From Limnobaculum parvum (lineage in GTDB: Bacteria; Pseudomonadota; Gammaproteobacteria; Enterobacterales; Enterobacteriaceae): DNA of 64,000 bases. The stretch's first letter is position 1, and every line of letters begins with the position of its first letter. The notes under the pieces are model-generated. The model was given only the letters and a program-made list of their open reading frames with translations. It was not told the DNA's origin and made no database searches. Below are positions 30,692 through 41,075 of the stretch, piece after piece. The position numbers were made by a program, and so were the translations under genes. The stretch is from NCBI RefSeq assembly GCF_003096015.2, contig NZ_CP029185.2, positions 3,374,501 to 3,438,500 on the forward strand, read 5' to 3'.

Positions 30692-31390
30692 ATGCCTTTT
30701 ATCGATAGCCTATGCTGGCTCTGCCAGCGACCTCTAGCGATAGCTCACCACGGTATTTGCAGTATTTGTTTGAGCCTGTTACCCACATTACCTCACTGCT
30801 GCCATCGCTGTGGTTTACCCGCAGAACCACTATTATCATTCTGTGATGAATGCCAACGAAAGCCTCCAGCCTGGTCACAGCTTATTGCCGTCAGCGACTA
30901 TAGCTATCCGATAAAATACTTTATCACCCGACTGAAATTTTATAGAGAGGATAAATATGTCCCTCTGCTTTCACGGCTGCTGCTTTTAAGGTGGCTCGAT
31001 GCTCACCGCAACCAACAAATAGAACGCCCGCAACTATTGCTTACCGTTCCACTACACCATACACGCCATTGGAAACGAGGGTTTAACCAGACCGCGCTGA
31101 TTGCCCATCGGCTGGTACGTTGGATCAACATTCCTTACCGAGAAGATATCCTTATCCGCCATCGCGCTACACCACCTCAACAAAGCTTAAAAGCCGAGCT
31201 GCGCCAGCATAATCTAACCAATGCCTTTTCCTGTGCTGGGGATATACGTGGCCTACACATCGCTTTGCTGGATGACATTGTTACTACGGGCAATACGGTG
31301 GCAGAAATCACCCATTTGCTATTACACCACGGGGCCGCTTCAGTACAAATTTGGTGTTTATGTCGAACCTTGAAGAGTGAGGGTAAATAG
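30692..31390 (+). CDS. gntX: GntX, ComF-type phosphoribosyltransferase-like DNA utilisation protein
   Basis: This 232-residue ComF family protein has an N-terminal zinc-ribbon-like cluster (Cys8, Cys11, Cys23, Cys26 and Cys36/37/40, 51, 54) and a C-terminal phosphoribosyltransferase fold with the PRPP motif LLDDIVTTGNT (about 190-200). E. coli GntX/YhgH is needed for growth on DNA as carbon source. That would connect it to the hof genes in this window, although here they are 19 kb apart. Confidence 0.93.
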   Translation: MPFIDSLCWLCQRPLAIAHHGICSICLSLLPTLPHCCHRCGLPAEPLLSFCDECQRKPPAWSQLIAVSDYSYPIKYFITRLKFYREDKYVPLLSRLLLLRWLDAHRNQQIERPQLLLTVPLHHTRHWKRGFNQTALIAHRLVRWINIPYREDILIRHRATPPQQSLKAELRQHNLTNAFSCAGDIRGLHIALLDDIVTTGNTVAEITHLLLHHGAASVQIWCLCRTLKSEGK

Positions 31391-31432
31391 GCGTATTATA
31401 TCCGACAAGAAAGGTCAACTACTGAGTATGTC

Positions 31433-32011
31433 ATGATTACAATTACTGATTCGGCACAAACCCACTTTAAAAAATTACTGGCTAATCAGGAAGAAGGCAC
31501 GCAGATCCGTGTTTTCGTGATTAACCCTGGTACGCCTACCGCTGAGTGTGGTGTCTCTTATTGCCCACCGGATGCGGTTGAAGCCAATGACACTGAGCTA
31601 AAATTTAATGAGTTCTCTGCCTATATTGATGAAATTAGCGCGCCCTACTTAGAAGATGCAATGATTGATTTTGTTACCGACCAACTGGGCGCACAGCTTA
31701 CGCTGAAAGCACCAAACGCTAAAATGCGTAAAGTTGACGACGATGCACCTTTGATTGAGCGCGTTGAATATATGCTGCAATCACAAATCAACCCTCAGTT
31801 AGCAGGACACGGCGGCCGAGTTTCTCTGATGGAAATTACCGATGAAGGTTATGCCATTCTGCAATTCGGCGGCGGCTGTAACGGCTGTTCGATGGTGGAT
31901 TACACGCTGAAAGAAGGCATTGAAAAAGAACTGCTCCAAAAATTCCCTGAGTTGAAAGGGGTTAAAGACCAGACCGAGCATGAGAGTGGTGAGCATTCTT
32001 ATTATAAGTAA
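31433..32011 (+). CDS. nfuA: Fe/S biogenesis protein NfuA
   Basis: This iron-sulfur carrier has an N-terminal degenerate A-type domain and a C-terminal NifU domain holding a bridging 4Fe-4S cluster. The CxxC is Cys149/Cys152 in GGGCNGCSM, at the same positions as in E. coli (191 residues there, 192 here). It is followed by a strong intrinsic terminator and converges with glpD. Confidence 0.97.
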   Translation: MITITDSAQTHFKKLLANQEEGTQIRVFVINPGTPTAECGVSYCPPDAVEANDTELKFNEFSAYIDEISAPYLEDAMIDFVTDQLGAQLTLKAPNAKMRKVDDDAPLIERVEYMLQSQINPQLAGHGGRVSLMEITDEGYAILQFGGGCNGCSMVDYTLKEGIEKELLQKFPELKGVKDQTEHESGEHSYYK

Positions 32012-32020
32012 TCGTTGAAC

Positions 32021-32041
32021 AGGGGCCGTTGGCCCCTTTTT
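32021..32041 (+). terminator. Intrinsic terminator of nfuA
   Basis: AGGGGCC (32021-32027), loop GTT and GGCCCCT (32031-32037) are followed by a T-run. On the other strand no T-run follows, so it serves nfuA only. Confidence 0.88.
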
Positions 32042-32070
32042 GATTCATTCAGAAAATACAGAAGATAAAA

Positions 32071-33576
32071 CTATTCCACGTACGGTTGCTTTCTGACCGC
32101 AACATCCGCCAGCCATGCGGTGACTCGTTGTTTTTGGCTTTCGTCCAGCCACATGCCCATCTTGGTGCGACGCCAGATGGCATCATCTAAGTTATGTACC
32201 CATTCTTTAGCAACCAGATACTCTAGTTCTGCTTCATACAGACCGTGACCAAAGTCTTCGCCTAAATCTGTCAGGCTAGTTTTGTTTTCCAGAATCATCT
32301 GACTACGAGAGCCGTAAGTATGGGCATAGCGAATGGCTAAGCTAGCCGGTAACCAGCTATATTTACGGCGCAATGCTTCTGCATAACTATTACGATCGGT
32401 TCCCATTCCGCCACCTGGCAATATGCTGTTTTTGGTCCAGGCTGGGCCAATACCGGGGTAATAGTTAACCAGTTTTTCCATCGCATGCTCAGCCAGTTTA
32501 CGGTAGGTGGTTAGCTTACCGCCAAAGACAGATAGCAATGGTGCTTTACCTGCATCGTCCGCCACTTCCAGCGTATAGTCACGGGTTACTGCCTGTGCTG
32601 AATCAGACTCATCATCACACAGTGGACGCACGCCAGAATAGGTCCAAACAATATCATCTTTAGCCAGTTGCTTTTTAAAATGATCGTTATATACCTTAAG
32701 CAGGTAATTCACTTCATTATCATCAATTTTTACATCAAGAGGATCGCCATGATATTCCACATCGGTGGTACCAATAATAGAGAACTCACCCAACCAAGGA
32801 ATAACAAACACAATACGGTTATCCTCGTTTTGCAAAATATAGGCTTGCGACTCAGAATGCACCTTTCGCACCACGATATGGCTGCCCTTAATCAGGCGAA
32901 TACCCCGTGGAGACTTAAGCTGTAGGCCATCATCATAAAATTGTTTTACCCATGGGCCAGTCGCATTAACCAAACCTTTCGCTCGCCAAGTCGATACTTC
33001 ACCGCTGACTTCATCTCGAGCTTCAACCACCCAAAGATTCTCTTCACGCCATGCGCGAGTCACTTTGGTTTGGGTCCGGACTTCACCACCACGTTCAACC
33101 ACTTCAAGGGCATTCAACACCACTAACCGCGCATCGTCTACCCAGCAATCAGAATATTCAAAACCGCGAGTCAGCTCAGGCTTTAACACCGAGCCAGAAC
33201 CAAACTTTAAACCGTTACTGGCCGGTAAGCTGGTGCGCTTACCTAGATGATCATAAAGAAACAGCCCAGCGCGAATCATCCAAGCTGGACGCAAATGCGG
33301 CTGATGTGGCAAACGAAAACGCAGAGGAAAAGCAATGTGTGGTGCCAAGCGTAACAATACTTCGCGTTCAGCCAATGCTTCACTGACCAGACGAAATTCA
33401 TAGTGTTCCAGATAGCGTAATCCGCCATGAATCAACTTGGAACTGGCTGATGAGGTAGCGCAGGCAAGATCTTTAGCTTCCAGTAGTAAAACGGAAAGCC
33501 CACGCCCGGCAGCATCCGCAGCAATACCCGCGCCATTGATCCCTCCGCCGATAACAATCAAATCTTTGGTTTCCAT
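32071..33576 (-). CDS. glpD: Aerobic glycerol-3-phosphate dehydrogenase
   Basis: This membrane-associated FAD enzyme oxidises sn-glycerol 3-phosphate to dihydroxyacetone phosphate and passes electrons to quinone. The FAD loop GGGINGAGIA is at 10-19, followed by the RGLSVLLLEAKDLA segment. At 501 residues it is the same length as E. coli GlpD. A GlpR-like operator lies 33-54 bases upstream of the ATG. It is divergent from ycfJ. Confidence 0.97.
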   Translation of the reverse strand: METKDLIVIGGGINGAGIAADAAGRGLSVLLLEAKDLACATSSASSKLIHGGLRYLEHYEFRLVSEALAEREVLLRLAPHIAFPLRFRLPHQPHLRPAWMIRAGLFLYDHLGKRTSLPASNGLKFGSGSVLKPELTRGFEYSDCWVDDARLVVLNALEVVERGGEVRTQTKVTRAWREENLWVVEARDEVSGEVSTWRAKGLVNATGPWVKQFYDDGLQLKSPRGIRLIKGSHIVVRKVHSESQAYILQNEDNRIVFVIPWLGEFSIIGTTDVEYHGDPLDVKIDDNEVNYLLKVYNDHFKKQLAKDDIVWTYSGVRPLCDDESDSAQAVTRDYTLEVADDAGKAPLLSVFGGKLTTYRKLAEHAMEKLVNYYPGIGPAWTKNSILPGGGMGTDRNSYAEALRRKYSWLPASLAIRYAHTYGSRSQMILENKTSLTDLGEDFGHGLYEAELEYLVAKEWVHNLDDAIWRRTKMGMWLDESQKQRVTAWLADVAVRKQPYVE

Positions 33577-33608
33577 TTTATCTACCTCAGCATGCTCGAA
33601 AGAGCCTT

Positions 33609-33630
33609 TAATGTTCGAATTCGAGCATTA
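33609..33630. promoter_or_regulatory. GlpR operator of glpD
   Basis: The core ATGTTCGAATTCGAGCAT, flanked by TA on each side, is a near-perfect 22-base palindrome and resembles the GlpR consensus ATGTTCG-N4-CGAACAT. A second degenerate copy (ATGCTCGAAAGAGCC) lies at about 33591-33605, suggesting tandem operators. Confidence 0.75.
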
Positions 33631-33804
33631 CTGTAGATGAAAACAAACAAATTAGCCAGTAATTAACCAAATAAAAACATTAACGCGTGATAGCAATAAC
33701 ATTATATCCACAATAATATAAAGGTTAATTCAGGCTGTTCTTATGAACTGTTATATAATTAGCGTTACCATCAATAAGTGATATGCATCGTTTCTGGAGG
33801 GGCT

Positions 33805-34362
33805 ATGAACAAATCTATGCTAGTGGGTATTGGCTTTGGAATTGCGATCGCATTAGGTATTACCGCCATTGCTTCTGATGGTATTAGCCTCTTTTCTACT
33901 CAGCCAAAGTATGCTGAGGTCGTTTCCGTCACGCCAGTTAAAGAAACCATCAAAACACCCCGTAAAGAGTGCCAAGATGTCACCGTAACCCATAAAAAAC
34001 CGGTGAAAGACCAGCATCAAATTGCAGGTTCAATTCTGGGTGCCGTTGCCGGTGGAGTACTGGGCCATCAGTTTGGTGGAGGGCATGGTAAACAGTTAGC
34101 AACCATTGCTGGCGCAGCCGCCGGGGGCTATACCGGTCACGAAGTTCAGGGGCATTTACAGAACAGTGATACCTATGCCACTACAGAAAAACGCTGCAAA
34201 ACCGTAGAAGAGACTTCAGAGAAAATTCTCGGTTACGACGTGGCTTACAAAGTCGGGGATAAACCGGGAAATGTTCGTATGGACCACCAACCCGGAAAAC
34301 AGATCCCGCTGGATGATAAAGGCCAGCTCATAGTGACGGCACCTGTAGTTCACGCGAAATAA
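33805..34362 (+). CDS. ycfJ: YcfJ-like glycine-zipper outer-membrane protein
   Basis: This 185-residue protein is closely related to E. coli YcfJ (179). It has a signal-like N-terminal hydrophobic stretch (MNKSMLVGIGFGIAIALG), then PKYAEVVSVTP, a glycine-zipper pair of hydrophobic segments (GSILGAVAGGVLGHQFGGG and ATIAGAAAGGYTGHE, about 80-125) and a C-terminal domain with Cys at about 133. Function is poorly known. The ATG at 33805 has a GGAGGGG ribosome site, better than the open frame start at 33778. In E. coli ycfJ lies elsewhere; here it is inserted between glpD and glpR. Confidence 0.9.
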   Translation: MNKSMLVGIGFGIAIALGITAIASDGISLFSTQPKYAEVVSVTPVKETIKTPRKECQDVTVTHKKPVKDQHQIAGSILGAVAGGVLGHQFGGGHGKQLATIAGAAAGGYTGHEVQGHLQNSDTYATTEKRCKTVEETSEKILGYDVAYKVGDKPGNVRMDHQPGKQIPLDDKGQLIVTAPVVHAK

Positions 34363-34420
34363 GGGGGTAACCTCAACGGGCCGTATAATCCAACAACCCT
34401 ATTGGGCTATCAAAACTCAC

Positions 34421-35182
34421 TTAGCACAGTTCCAACTTCACGTCATACTGTTTGATAATACTCATTACGCTGGCGGGTGGTTCTTCGTCGGTAAACAGAT
34501 AGTCAATCAGCCCCATATTGCCTAAATTAACCATCGCATTACGACCAAATTTGGAATGATCGGTAACCAGCATCACACTGCGGGAATTTTCTATAATCGC
34601 CCGTTTGGTACGAACTTCATGATAGTCAAACTCCAGCAAGCTACCGTCCATATCAATACCGCTGATGCCCAAAATACCGTAATCCAGACGAAACTGAGAG
34701 ATAAAATCCAACGTTGCTTCGCCAATAATACCGCCATCCCGGGAACGAACTTCTCCCCCGGCCAAAATCAAACGAAAATCAGGCTTGCTGGTCAACAGCG
34801 TTGCAACGTTCAGGTTATTAGTGACTACCCGTAAATTCTTATGGTTCAACAACGCATGAGCCACCGCTTCCGGTGTGGTACCTATGTCGATAAACAGCGT
34901 TGCACCGTCGGGAATATAACTGGCAACACGCTCAGCGATACGCGCTTTTTCCTCCAGCCGCATCACTTTACGATCGTGATAAGCCGCATTGACAGCCGAG
35001 CTTGAAGGCAGTGCGGCACCGCCATGATGGCGCTGGATTTTATTTTGATCCGCCAACTCATTCAAATCGCGACGAATAGTCTGTGGGCTTACACCAAAAT
35101 GTTCTACCAGTTCTTCAGTACTAACATAACCATGCTTACGCACTAAATCGATAATAGACTCATGCCGTTGAATTTGTTTCAC
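34421..35182 (-). CDS. glpR: Glycerol-3-phosphate regulon repressor GlpR
   Basis: This DeoR-family repressor is released by glycerol 3-phosphate. The winged helix-turn-helix (STEELVEHFGVSPQTIRRDLNEL, about 21-43) and the sugar-phosphate-binding DeoRC domain (about 75-250, with IDIGTTPEAVAHAL) are both intact. At 253 residues it matches E. coli (252). It follows glpG by 48 bases. Likely targets within this window are glpD and glpACB, both with operator-like sites. Confidence 0.95.
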   Translation of the reverse strand: MKQIQRHESIIDLVRKHGYVSTEELVEHFGVSPQTIRRDLNELADQNKIQRHHGGAALPSSSAVNAAYHDRKVMRLEEKARIAERVASYIPDGATLFIDIGTTPEAVAHALLNHKNLRVVTNNLNVATLLTSKPDFRLILAGGEVRSRDGGIIGEATLDFISQFRLDYGILGISGIDMDGSLLEFDYHEVRTKRAIIENSRSVMLVTDHSKFGRNAMVNLGNMGLIDYLFTDEEPPASVMSIIKQYDVKLELC

Positions 35183-35230
35183 TTAGAGACCCTATACGCG
35201 TATATCCTTCGCGCCCTTTATGAGTGTTTA

Positions 35231-36070
35231 TTAAGACCTTTTAGACGGTCGGGTATCCCACCATGCTAATGCCAGACCAACGACTAACCCACCCAAATGA
35301 GCGACATTGGCCACTGACATACCCAATATGCCAAACGCATCAAAATAGCCTGCAACTAACCACACAATCGCAAATACCATCAGAGAACGCTGTAAAGAGA
35401 TGCCTCTTTCCGGTGCTCTCTCACCAGACAGCCAGCAATATCCCATCAGGGCATAAACCACTCCGGATAACCCACCAAATAGATGACCGCTAAATACGGC
35501 CTGTCCATAACCCGAGAGGATGGCAGACAGCAACGTGATTTCTAATAGCTTTCCTGTTCCCAATCGTTTTTCCAGTGGGCCACTTAGATACCACCACCAC
35601 ACCAGATTGAAAAGAATGTGTATCAGAGAAAAATGTAAAAACGCATGGGTTACCCAGCGCCATATCTGAATATATTGGCTACTGTCTGCCGGATAGGCAA
35701 GTATCTCCATTAATGCATCATCACCGAACAACTGCATCAACAGATAGACAATCACGCAGGCTGCAATCACGATAAACGTTAAAGGCCCCGCCTGATTTCT
35801 CAGCGTTGCCAATGTATCCGTTCGACGATAAGTAATATTGGCATCAGATCGCCCTGATTGCCAACTAGCAGCCAGATAGCGGGGATCGTTTGGATTATGC
35901 AGAAATTTACCCAGTTCCTGATGCGCCAATTGCTCAGATGCGTCATCAGCCAGCCATAGCTCTACTTGCTGCTGTTGATAGCGAATATCGATAGTCACAT
36001 TTAGCGTAGCCATATAGTCAACAAAAGCTTGTGCCATACGGGGATTAGAAAGAACGATTAGCCGAACCAT
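35231..36070 (-). CDS. glpG: Rhomboid intramembrane serine protease GlpG
   Basis: This polytopic rhomboid protease cleaves within membranes. The catalytic Ser202 is in [13 protein letters not shown] and His258 in NVAHLGG; the oxyanion residues His151 and Asn155 are in the HILFN segment. The cytoplasmic N-terminal domain (1-90) is also present. At 279 residues it equals the E. coli size (276). It lies upstream of glpR, but 268 bases separate it from glpE, unlike the tighter E. coli glpEGR. Confidence 0.95.
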   Translation of the reverse strand: MVRLIVLSNPRMAQAFVDYMATLNVTIDIRYQQQQVELWLADDASEQLAHQELGKFLHNPNDPRYLAASWQSGRSDANITYRRTDTLATLRNQAGPLTFIVIAACVIVYLLMQLFGDDALMEILAYPADSSQYIQIWRWVTHAFLHFSLIHILFNLVWWWYLSGPLEKRLGTGKLLEITLLSAILSGYGQAVFSGHLFGGLSGVVYALMGYCWLSGERAPERGISLQRSLMVFAIVWLVAGYFDAFGILGMSVANVAHLGGLVVGLALAWWDTRPSKRS

Positions 36071-36300
36071 CCAGACTCACTTTACTATTAGTCAGATAAT
36101 ATAAAATTTAGCGTATCTATACCGATTGCCCTAATACATGCCGCCAAAGGTAATACACTAACGCTTGCGTAGACATAATCTACCACAACATCAGGGGATA
36201 TATTAACAGGGCGAACCCCAAGCTAATAAATGAATAATGTAGAGAAACCCGTCAACAAGCGAAGAGTATATAACGCGGGGGAATAAAAAGATTTATCAGC

Positions 36301-36324
36301 AGGCTACCTTAAAAACAGTAGCCT
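36301..36324 (-). terminator. Candidate hairpin downstream of glpE
   Basis: AGGCTAC (36301-36307) and GTAGCCT (36318-36324) flank a 10-base A-rich loop just past the glpE stop. The T-rich tail on the minus strand begins several bases later, so it is a weak terminator candidate. Confidence 0.4.
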
Positions 36325-36338
36325 AGTCGTTCACACAA

Positions 36339-36662
36339 TCAGGAGGTGACCACCTGCTGTGGATAGTGGCGAGCCCAAGACTCGAAACCGCCTTCAATAC
36401 TGTAAACCTGTTCAAAGCCCTGATGAACCAGATACTGTGCCGCACCACGGCTGCTAATGCCGTGATAACACATAACAAAAATCGGGTGGTTGAATTCAGT
36501 CTCTTGCATAAAGCGATTTAGGCTAGCGTCCGTTAAATGAATTGCTTCGGGAGCATGGCCTGAGTGAAAACTCTGTACATCACGAATATCGACCAGCGTT
36601 GCTTCACCCTGTTGCAAACGTAAAAAGGCATCACTCACACTGATAGTACTAAACTGTTCCAT
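36339..36662 (-). CDS. glpE: Thiosulfate sulfurtransferase GlpE
   Basis: This single-domain rhodanese has 107 residues (E. coli 108). The active-site Cys65 is in the loop [15 protein letters not shown], matching the CxxGxSS GlpE signature. It transfers sulfane sulfur from thiosulfate to acceptors such as thioredoxin. A hairpin follows, and a 268-base gap separates it from glpG, so it may be transcribed alone. Confidence 0.94.
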   Translation of the reverse strand: MEQFSTISVSDAFLRLQQGEATLVDIRDVQSFHSGHAPEAIHLTDASLNRFMQETEFNHPIFVMCYHGISSRGAAQYLVHQGFEQVYSIEGGFESWARHYPQQVVTS

Positions 36663-36809
36663 AATTTCGCTATATCATAGTAAAACACTCAACTATTATA
36701 ACGAAATTTTCTGATTGTCGTCACCCTTTGGCTAACAAAATTTATGATTTTTATATCCCCAGCCCGACTCAACGGAGCCAACTAAAAGTCAGGCAAAATC
36801 GATGCCAAT

Positions 36810-36837
36810 AAAAAGGTGGCTTTACGCCACCCTTTTT
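36810..36837 (-). terminator. Intrinsic terminator of rpoH
   Basis: GGTGGC (36815-36820), loop TTTAC and GCCACC (36826-36831) are flanked by A-run and T-run, giving a symmetric terminator. It lies about 20 bases past the rpoH stop on the minus strand. Confidence 0.88.
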
Positions 36838-36857
36838 CAATTTCCAGTTGCCCCGAA

Positions 36858-37715
36858 TCAGGCTTCAATTGCGACGCGAAGTTTTTTCATCGCATTCTTT
36901 TCAAGCTGACGCACACGCTCGGCAGAAACACCGTAACGATCTGCCAGTTCCTGCAAAGTTGCCTTGGTCTCATCATTATTGAGCCAACGGGCACGGATAA
37001 TATGCTGACTGCGTTCATCCAGACCATTCATAGCCTGAGTCAATTTATCCGCGGCATCATTGTCCCAGTTTTCGTCTTCAATGCTTTCAGCAAAATCTGA
37101 CGTTTTATCTTCCAAGAACATGGCTGGCGCAACGACGCTATTTTCATTTTCATCATCAGGAGAGATATCAAAAGCCATGTCCTGAGCCGCCATACGGGAT
37201 TCCATCTCAAGCACATCTTTACTTGAAACCCCTAGCTCGCGGGCAACCAACTCCACTTCATCCTGATTAAACCAACCTAAACGCTGCTTAGACTTACGCA
37301 GGTTAAAGAACAGCTTACGCTGTGCCTTAGTGGTTGCGATTTTCACAATACGCCAGTTACGCAGAACGTATTCGTGAATTTCAGCCTTAATCCAGTGAAC
37401 CGCAAAAGACACCAAGCGGACACCCACTTCCGGATTAAAACGGCGAACCGCTTTCATCAGACCAATGTTACCTTCCTGAATTAAATCAGCCTGAGGTAAA
37501 CCATAGCCTGAATAGTTACGAGCAACGTGAACAACGAAACGTAAATGAGACAGAATCAGCTTTTTAGCCGCTGCCAGATCGCCGTCGTAATGCAGCCGTT
37601 CAGCCAGTTCACGCTCTTCATCCGCTGTTAACATCGGATAGGTATTGGCAGCCCTGATATAGGCCTCCAAGCTACCTTGAGGAACCAGAGCCAAAGTTTG
37701 CATTTCTTTAGTCAT
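36858..37715 (-). CDS. rpoH: RNA polymerase sigma-32 (heat shock)
   Basis: This is the heat-shock sigma factor. Visible are region 2 ([20 protein letters not shown], about 78-97; [11 protein letters not shown]), the RpoH box QRKLFFNLR (132-140) that marks RpoH and FtsH sensitivity, and the region 4 HTH ([24 protein letters not shown]). At 285 residues it matches E. coli (284). The first codons are close to the E. coli rpoH start region, which takes part in the thermosensor secondary structure (inference). Upstream sites suggest both sigma-70- and sigma-E-like promoters. Confidence 0.97.
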   Translation of the reverse strand: MTKEMQTLALVPQGSLEAYIRAANTYPMLTADEERELAERLHYDGDLAAAKKLILSHLRFVVHVARNYSGYGLPQADLIQEGNIGLMKAVRRFNPEVGVRLVSFAVHWIKAEIHEYVLRNWRIVKIATTKAQRKLFFNLRKSKQRLGWFNQDEVELVARELGVSSKDVLEMESRMAAQDMAFDISPDDENENSVVAPAMFLEDKTSDFAESIEDENWDNDAADKLTQAMNGLDERSQHIIRARWLNNDETKATLQELADRYGVSAERVRQLEKNAMKKLRVAIEA

Positions 37716-37771
37716 TCAAACCCTCTCATAGAGAAACTAATATACTGGTACGTTTGAACTGCATCTTTACA

Positions 37772-37800
37772 GATCTATCCGATTGATGCGTAAAGGTCAA
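37772..37800 (-). promoter_or_regulatory. Candidate sigma-70 promoter of rpoH
   Basis: Minus strand TTGACC (37800-37795), 17-base spacer, TAGATC (37777-37772). The leader to the ATG would be about 50 bases. The -10 is weak. Confidence 0.35.
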
Positions 37801-37819
37801 CCAATTGCATATTCGATAA

Positions 37820-37846
37820 TTAGACTAATATCTCAGTCATAAGTTC
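37820..37846 (-). promoter_or_regulatory. Candidate sigma-E promoter of rpoH
   Basis: Minus strand GAACTT (37846-37841) and TCTAA (37824-37820) are separated by 16 bases, the geometry of sigma-E promoters (GAACTT-N16-TCTGA/TCAAA). E. coli rpoH also has a sigma-E promoter upstream. Confidence 0.5.
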
Positions 37847-37959
37847 ACAATCTAGAGGATAAATCTTTTAACTCCATGATTGATAATACCAAAACAAGCA
37901 CTGTGCCTTCAACATGTTCAATTTATGAACCAAACGTCTCCTAGTATACCAAAAATTCA

Positions 37960-38937
37960 CTACCTCGGTGTAAATTGGCGTAAATGTCTGATCGTTGCTA
38001 ACCAGGCCGCAACCCAGCCAATCATGGCGGCAATCACCAGTAATAACAGGCTTTCATCCCAGCCTAATCCGTTGATCGAGAATAGTGTTCCAAAAACTTT
38101 TGCCGTTTCTGCTACTGAAGCATCCAACGACCAAACCAGTGCCTGAGACATAATCAGCGAAAGTACTGCACCAAATAGTCCCAGCAACATACCGCCATTC
38201 AAAAATGGTCGCAAAATAAACCCGTCGGTTGCACCAATCAGTTTCATAATGCTGATGGTCTCCCGACGGCTGAAAATATTGAGCCGTACGCTATTACCAA
38301 TCACCAAAAACACCGCAACAATCATCAATATGGCGATGGTACCGGAGATATTCCCCACCAGATGCGTCAAGGCTGACAAGCGCGAGAACCAGCTATCATC
38401 GGTTTTCACCTCAGTGACACCCTGAATCTGCCCTATATTGTCTCGTAGCTTAACCAATGCATCAGAGCCAAGAAAATCGGCTTTCGGAGAAACAATCACC
38501 AGCGCAGGTAGCGGGTTATCGCTCAACATATCCAGTGCAGAACCAAACCCAGACCACTCACGGAACTCACTCAGCGCGCTATCCCGTGACACGTAGTTAA
38601 TACTATTGACGCCATCCAGCCCTTTAATCTGAGTACTGATGTCATCAGCCGCTTTATCATTAAGTTTCTTGTCCAGATACACCGTAATTTGTGGCGTTGG
38701 ATACCATTGGGATGCCGCAGAATTCACGTTTTTCCACACCAAGTAACACAGGCTGGGTAGCGTTAACGAAATGGCAATCACCATCACCGTCATAAACGTA
38801 GCTAACGGCTGGCGCAGCATATCAACCAAAGTATTATTCCAGGCATAGCGCCACTGTTCACGCCATCCCCCTGTACTACGAGTGGGTATTTTAGCCGCTG
38901 GCTTGGCTTTTTTAACCGGTGCCTTATTCCCCCGCAT
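37960..38937 (-). CDS. ftsX: Cell division protein FtsX
   Basis: This polytopic inner-membrane subunit of FtsEX couples divisome assembly to septal peptidoglycan hydrolysis. There are four transmembrane helices (about 50-70, 200-225, 250-275, 295-315 from the chosen start) and a periplasmic loop between the first two. I use the ATG at 38937, which has a GGAGGAG ribosome site; the in-frame GTG at 38952 lies at that site. The gene overlaps ftsE by 14 bases. Confidence 0.94.
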   Translation of the reverse strand: MRGNKAPVKKAKPAAKIPTRSTGGWREQWRYAWNNTLVDMLRQPLATFMTVMVIAISLTLPSLCYLVWKNVNSAASQWYPTPQITVYLDKKLNDKAADDISTQIKGLDGVNSINYVSRDSALSEFREWSGFGSALDMLSDNPLPALVIVSPKADFLGSDALVKLRDNIGQIQGVTEVKTDDSWFSRLSALTHLVGNISGTIAILMIVAVFLVIGNSVRLNIFSRRETISIMKLIGATDGFILRPFLNGGMLLGLFGAVLSLIMSQALVWSLDASVAETAKVFGTLFSINGLGWDESLLLLVIAAMIGWVAAWLATIRHLRQFTPR

Positions 38938-39598
38938 AACTTTCTCCTCCACTCAGTCGCCCATGACTCAGCGTCAATATCCGGTAGGAGCGGCTAGAAA
39001 TCAGCCCGGTATCGTGGGTCGCCATCAGTACGGTTACGCCAGCGCGATTAAACTCTTCAAACAGACGTAATATGCCAGCCGATAACTCATCGTCCAGATT
39101 TCCCGTTGGTTCATCGGCCAATAGCACTGCGGGTTTATTCACCACCGCACGAGCAATACCAACACGCTGCTGTTCACCGCCAGACAGTTGTATCGGGAAA
39201 CACTTTGCCTTATCTAACAAACCGACTTTATCCAGCGCAGCAGAGGCGCGACGGCGAATCTCTTCCGGACTGGTTCCGCAGATAATCAACGGAAGCGCGA
39301 CGTTGTCGTACACCGTGCGATCCGCCAGCAGGTTATGATCCTGAAAGATCATGCCAATCTGACGTCGTAAAAAGGGAACTTCCGCAGACTTTAATCGGCT
39401 GACATCATGACCAGAAAACCAGATATGCCCTGTACTTGGACGTTCAATACCACAAATCAGTTTGAGCAGCGTACTCTTCCCTGCACCGGAATGACCGGTT
39501 AAAAAAGCCATTTCGGCCTGCTGCAGATGGAAGTTCACTCCCTGTAACGCCTGCTGTCCACCTAAATAGGCTTTACTGACTTGCTCAAAACGAATCAT
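38924..39598 (-). CDS. ftsE: Cell division ATP-binding protein FtsE
   Basis: This is the ABC ATPase partner of FtsX. Walker [10 protein letters not shown] is at 35-43, the signature LSGGEQQR and Walker [10 protein letters not shown] are present. The open frame goes back to 39619, but [14 protein letters not shown] at 39598 is the family start and gives 224 residues (E. coli 222). It begins four bases after the ftsY stop, so ftsY-ftsE-ftsX form one operon. Confidence 0.95.
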   Translation of the reverse strand: MIRFEQVSKAYLGGQQALQGVNFHLQQAEMAFLTGHSGAGKSTLLKLICGIERPSTGHIWFSGHDVSRLKSAEVPFLRRQIGMIFQDHNLLADRTVYDNVALPLIICGTSPEEIRRRASAALDKVGLLDKAKCFPIQLSGGEQQRVGIARAVVNKPAVLLADEPTGNLDDELSAGILRLFEEFNRAGVTVLMATHDTGLISSRSYRILTLSHGRLSGGESYAGE

Positions 39599-39602
39599 CG
39601 TT

Positions 39603-41075
39603 TTAATCCTCTCGGGCAAAAAGCGCCTCTATAAAATCATTGGCTTGGAAAGGCCGTAAATCTTCAATACCCTCTCCTACGCCGATATAGCGAATAGGAA
39701 TACCAAATTGATCAGCCACCGAGAAAATCACCCCCCCTTTCGCCGTTCCGTCGAGTTTGGTCAAGGTGATACCGGTTAAACCAATAGCTTCATTAAATAA
39801 TTTTGTCTGGCTGATGGCATTTTGGCCGGTGCTGGCATCAATGGTCAGCATAATTTCATGAGGCGCATTTTCATCCAGCTTTTTCATCACCCGCACAATC
39901 TTTTTCAATTCTTCCATCAGGTGAGATTTATTTTGCAAACGCCCAGCAGTATCGGCGATCAGCACATCAATACCCCGAGACTGCGCTGCCTGAATAGCGT
40001 CAAAAATCACTGATGCGGAATCAGCACCGGTATGCTGGGCCACAACCGGGATCTTATTGCGCGTGCCCCATACCTGCAACTGCTCAACGGCGGCGGCACG
40101 GAAAGTATCACCTGCGGCTAACATCACTGATTTTCCCTGATCTTGGAACTGACGGGCCAGCTTACCGATGGTGGTGGTTTTTCCAACGCCATTAACACCG
40201 ACCATCAGAATCACAAATGGCTTATGAGCGGTAACGTCCAGCGGTTGCTCAACGTTTTTCAGAATGTCAGCCATTTCCTCTTTCAGTTTACCGTACAGGG
40301 CTTCGGCATCTTTCAGATCGCGACGGCTGGCGTGCTCAGTCAGGGAGTTAATAATTTTACTGGTGGTGGTAACACCCACATCGGCAATCAGCAACTGCTC
40401 TTCTAACTCTTCAAACAGTTCATCATCAATGCGTTTACCGCGAAACAGACTGATAAAACCGGAACCGAGATTTTGCTTGGTCTTTAACAAGCTGCGTTTC
40501 AGACGCGCGAAAAATCCCTCTTTGGTCGGCCTTTCCTGCTCTTGCTGAAGCTGTTCTTCTTCCAACTGCTCAAGAATTTGTTCTGGATCTTCGCCATCGA
40601 TGCGATCGGATTCAGCCAGTAGCGCCTGTTCAATTTCGTCATCCAACTCGGCGTGAGAAAGCTGAGGTTCATCGACAATGTCGGTATCCTCAAACTCCGC
40701 TACGGCATTGGCAGTCAGTGCCTGCGCGACTTCATCATCCGTTGCGGTCAATTGTTTTTCACTGGCAGGCTCACCGACGATCTGAAACTCATCGGCCTGT
40801 GGTTCCACCCACGGTGTCAGCGCATCATCATAAACCGGTGGTGTGGCATCAGACTCTGCGGTTTGTGACAGATCCAGATCCGGCGTCACTTCTGAAGAGG
40901 GATCCTGCTTCAGTTCATCACTGTAGTTGGTTTCATCAGATGGGTTAGCGGCATCCACTTCTTGTGGATTACTCTGTTCCATATCGTTTTGTAATTCATC
41001 ATCTTGCTTAGATTCTTCATCCTGTCGGTTGAAGCCTAACCAGGAAAATAAACCGCGTTTTTTATCTTTTGCCAT
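39603..41075 (-). CDS. ftsY: Signal recognition particle receptor FtsY
   Basis: This GTPase receptor brings SRP-ribosome complexes to the membrane. The long acidic A domain (about 15-185, rich in Asp, Glu and Gln) precedes the NG domain. The P-loop GVNGVGKTT is near 293-301, with DTAGR and TKLDG motifs following. At 490 residues it resembles E. coli FtsY (497). It heads ftsYEX. Confidence 0.95.
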   Translation of the reverse strand: MAKDKKRGLFSWLGFNRQDEESKQDDELQNDMEQSNPQEVDAANPSDETNYSDELKQDPSSEVTPDLDLSQTAESDATPPVYDDALTPWVEPQADEFQIVGEPASEKQLTATDDEVAQALTANAVAEFEDTDIVDEPQLSHAELDDEIEQALLAESDRIDGEDPEQILEQLEEEQLQQEQERPTKEGFFARLKRSLLKTKQNLGSGFISLFRGKRIDDELFEELEEQLLIADVGVTTTSKIINSLTEHASRRDLKDAEALYGKLKEEMADILKNVEQPLDVTAHKPFVILMVGVNGVGKTTTIGKLARQFQDQGKSVMLAAGDTFRAAAVEQLQVWGTRNKIPVVAQHTGADSASVIFDAIQAAQSRGIDVLIADTAGRLQNKSHLMEELKKIVRVMKKLDENAPHEIMLTIDASTGQNAISQTKLFNEAIGLTGITLTKLDGTAKGGVIFSVADQFGIPIRYIGVGEGIEDLRPFQANDFIEALFARED

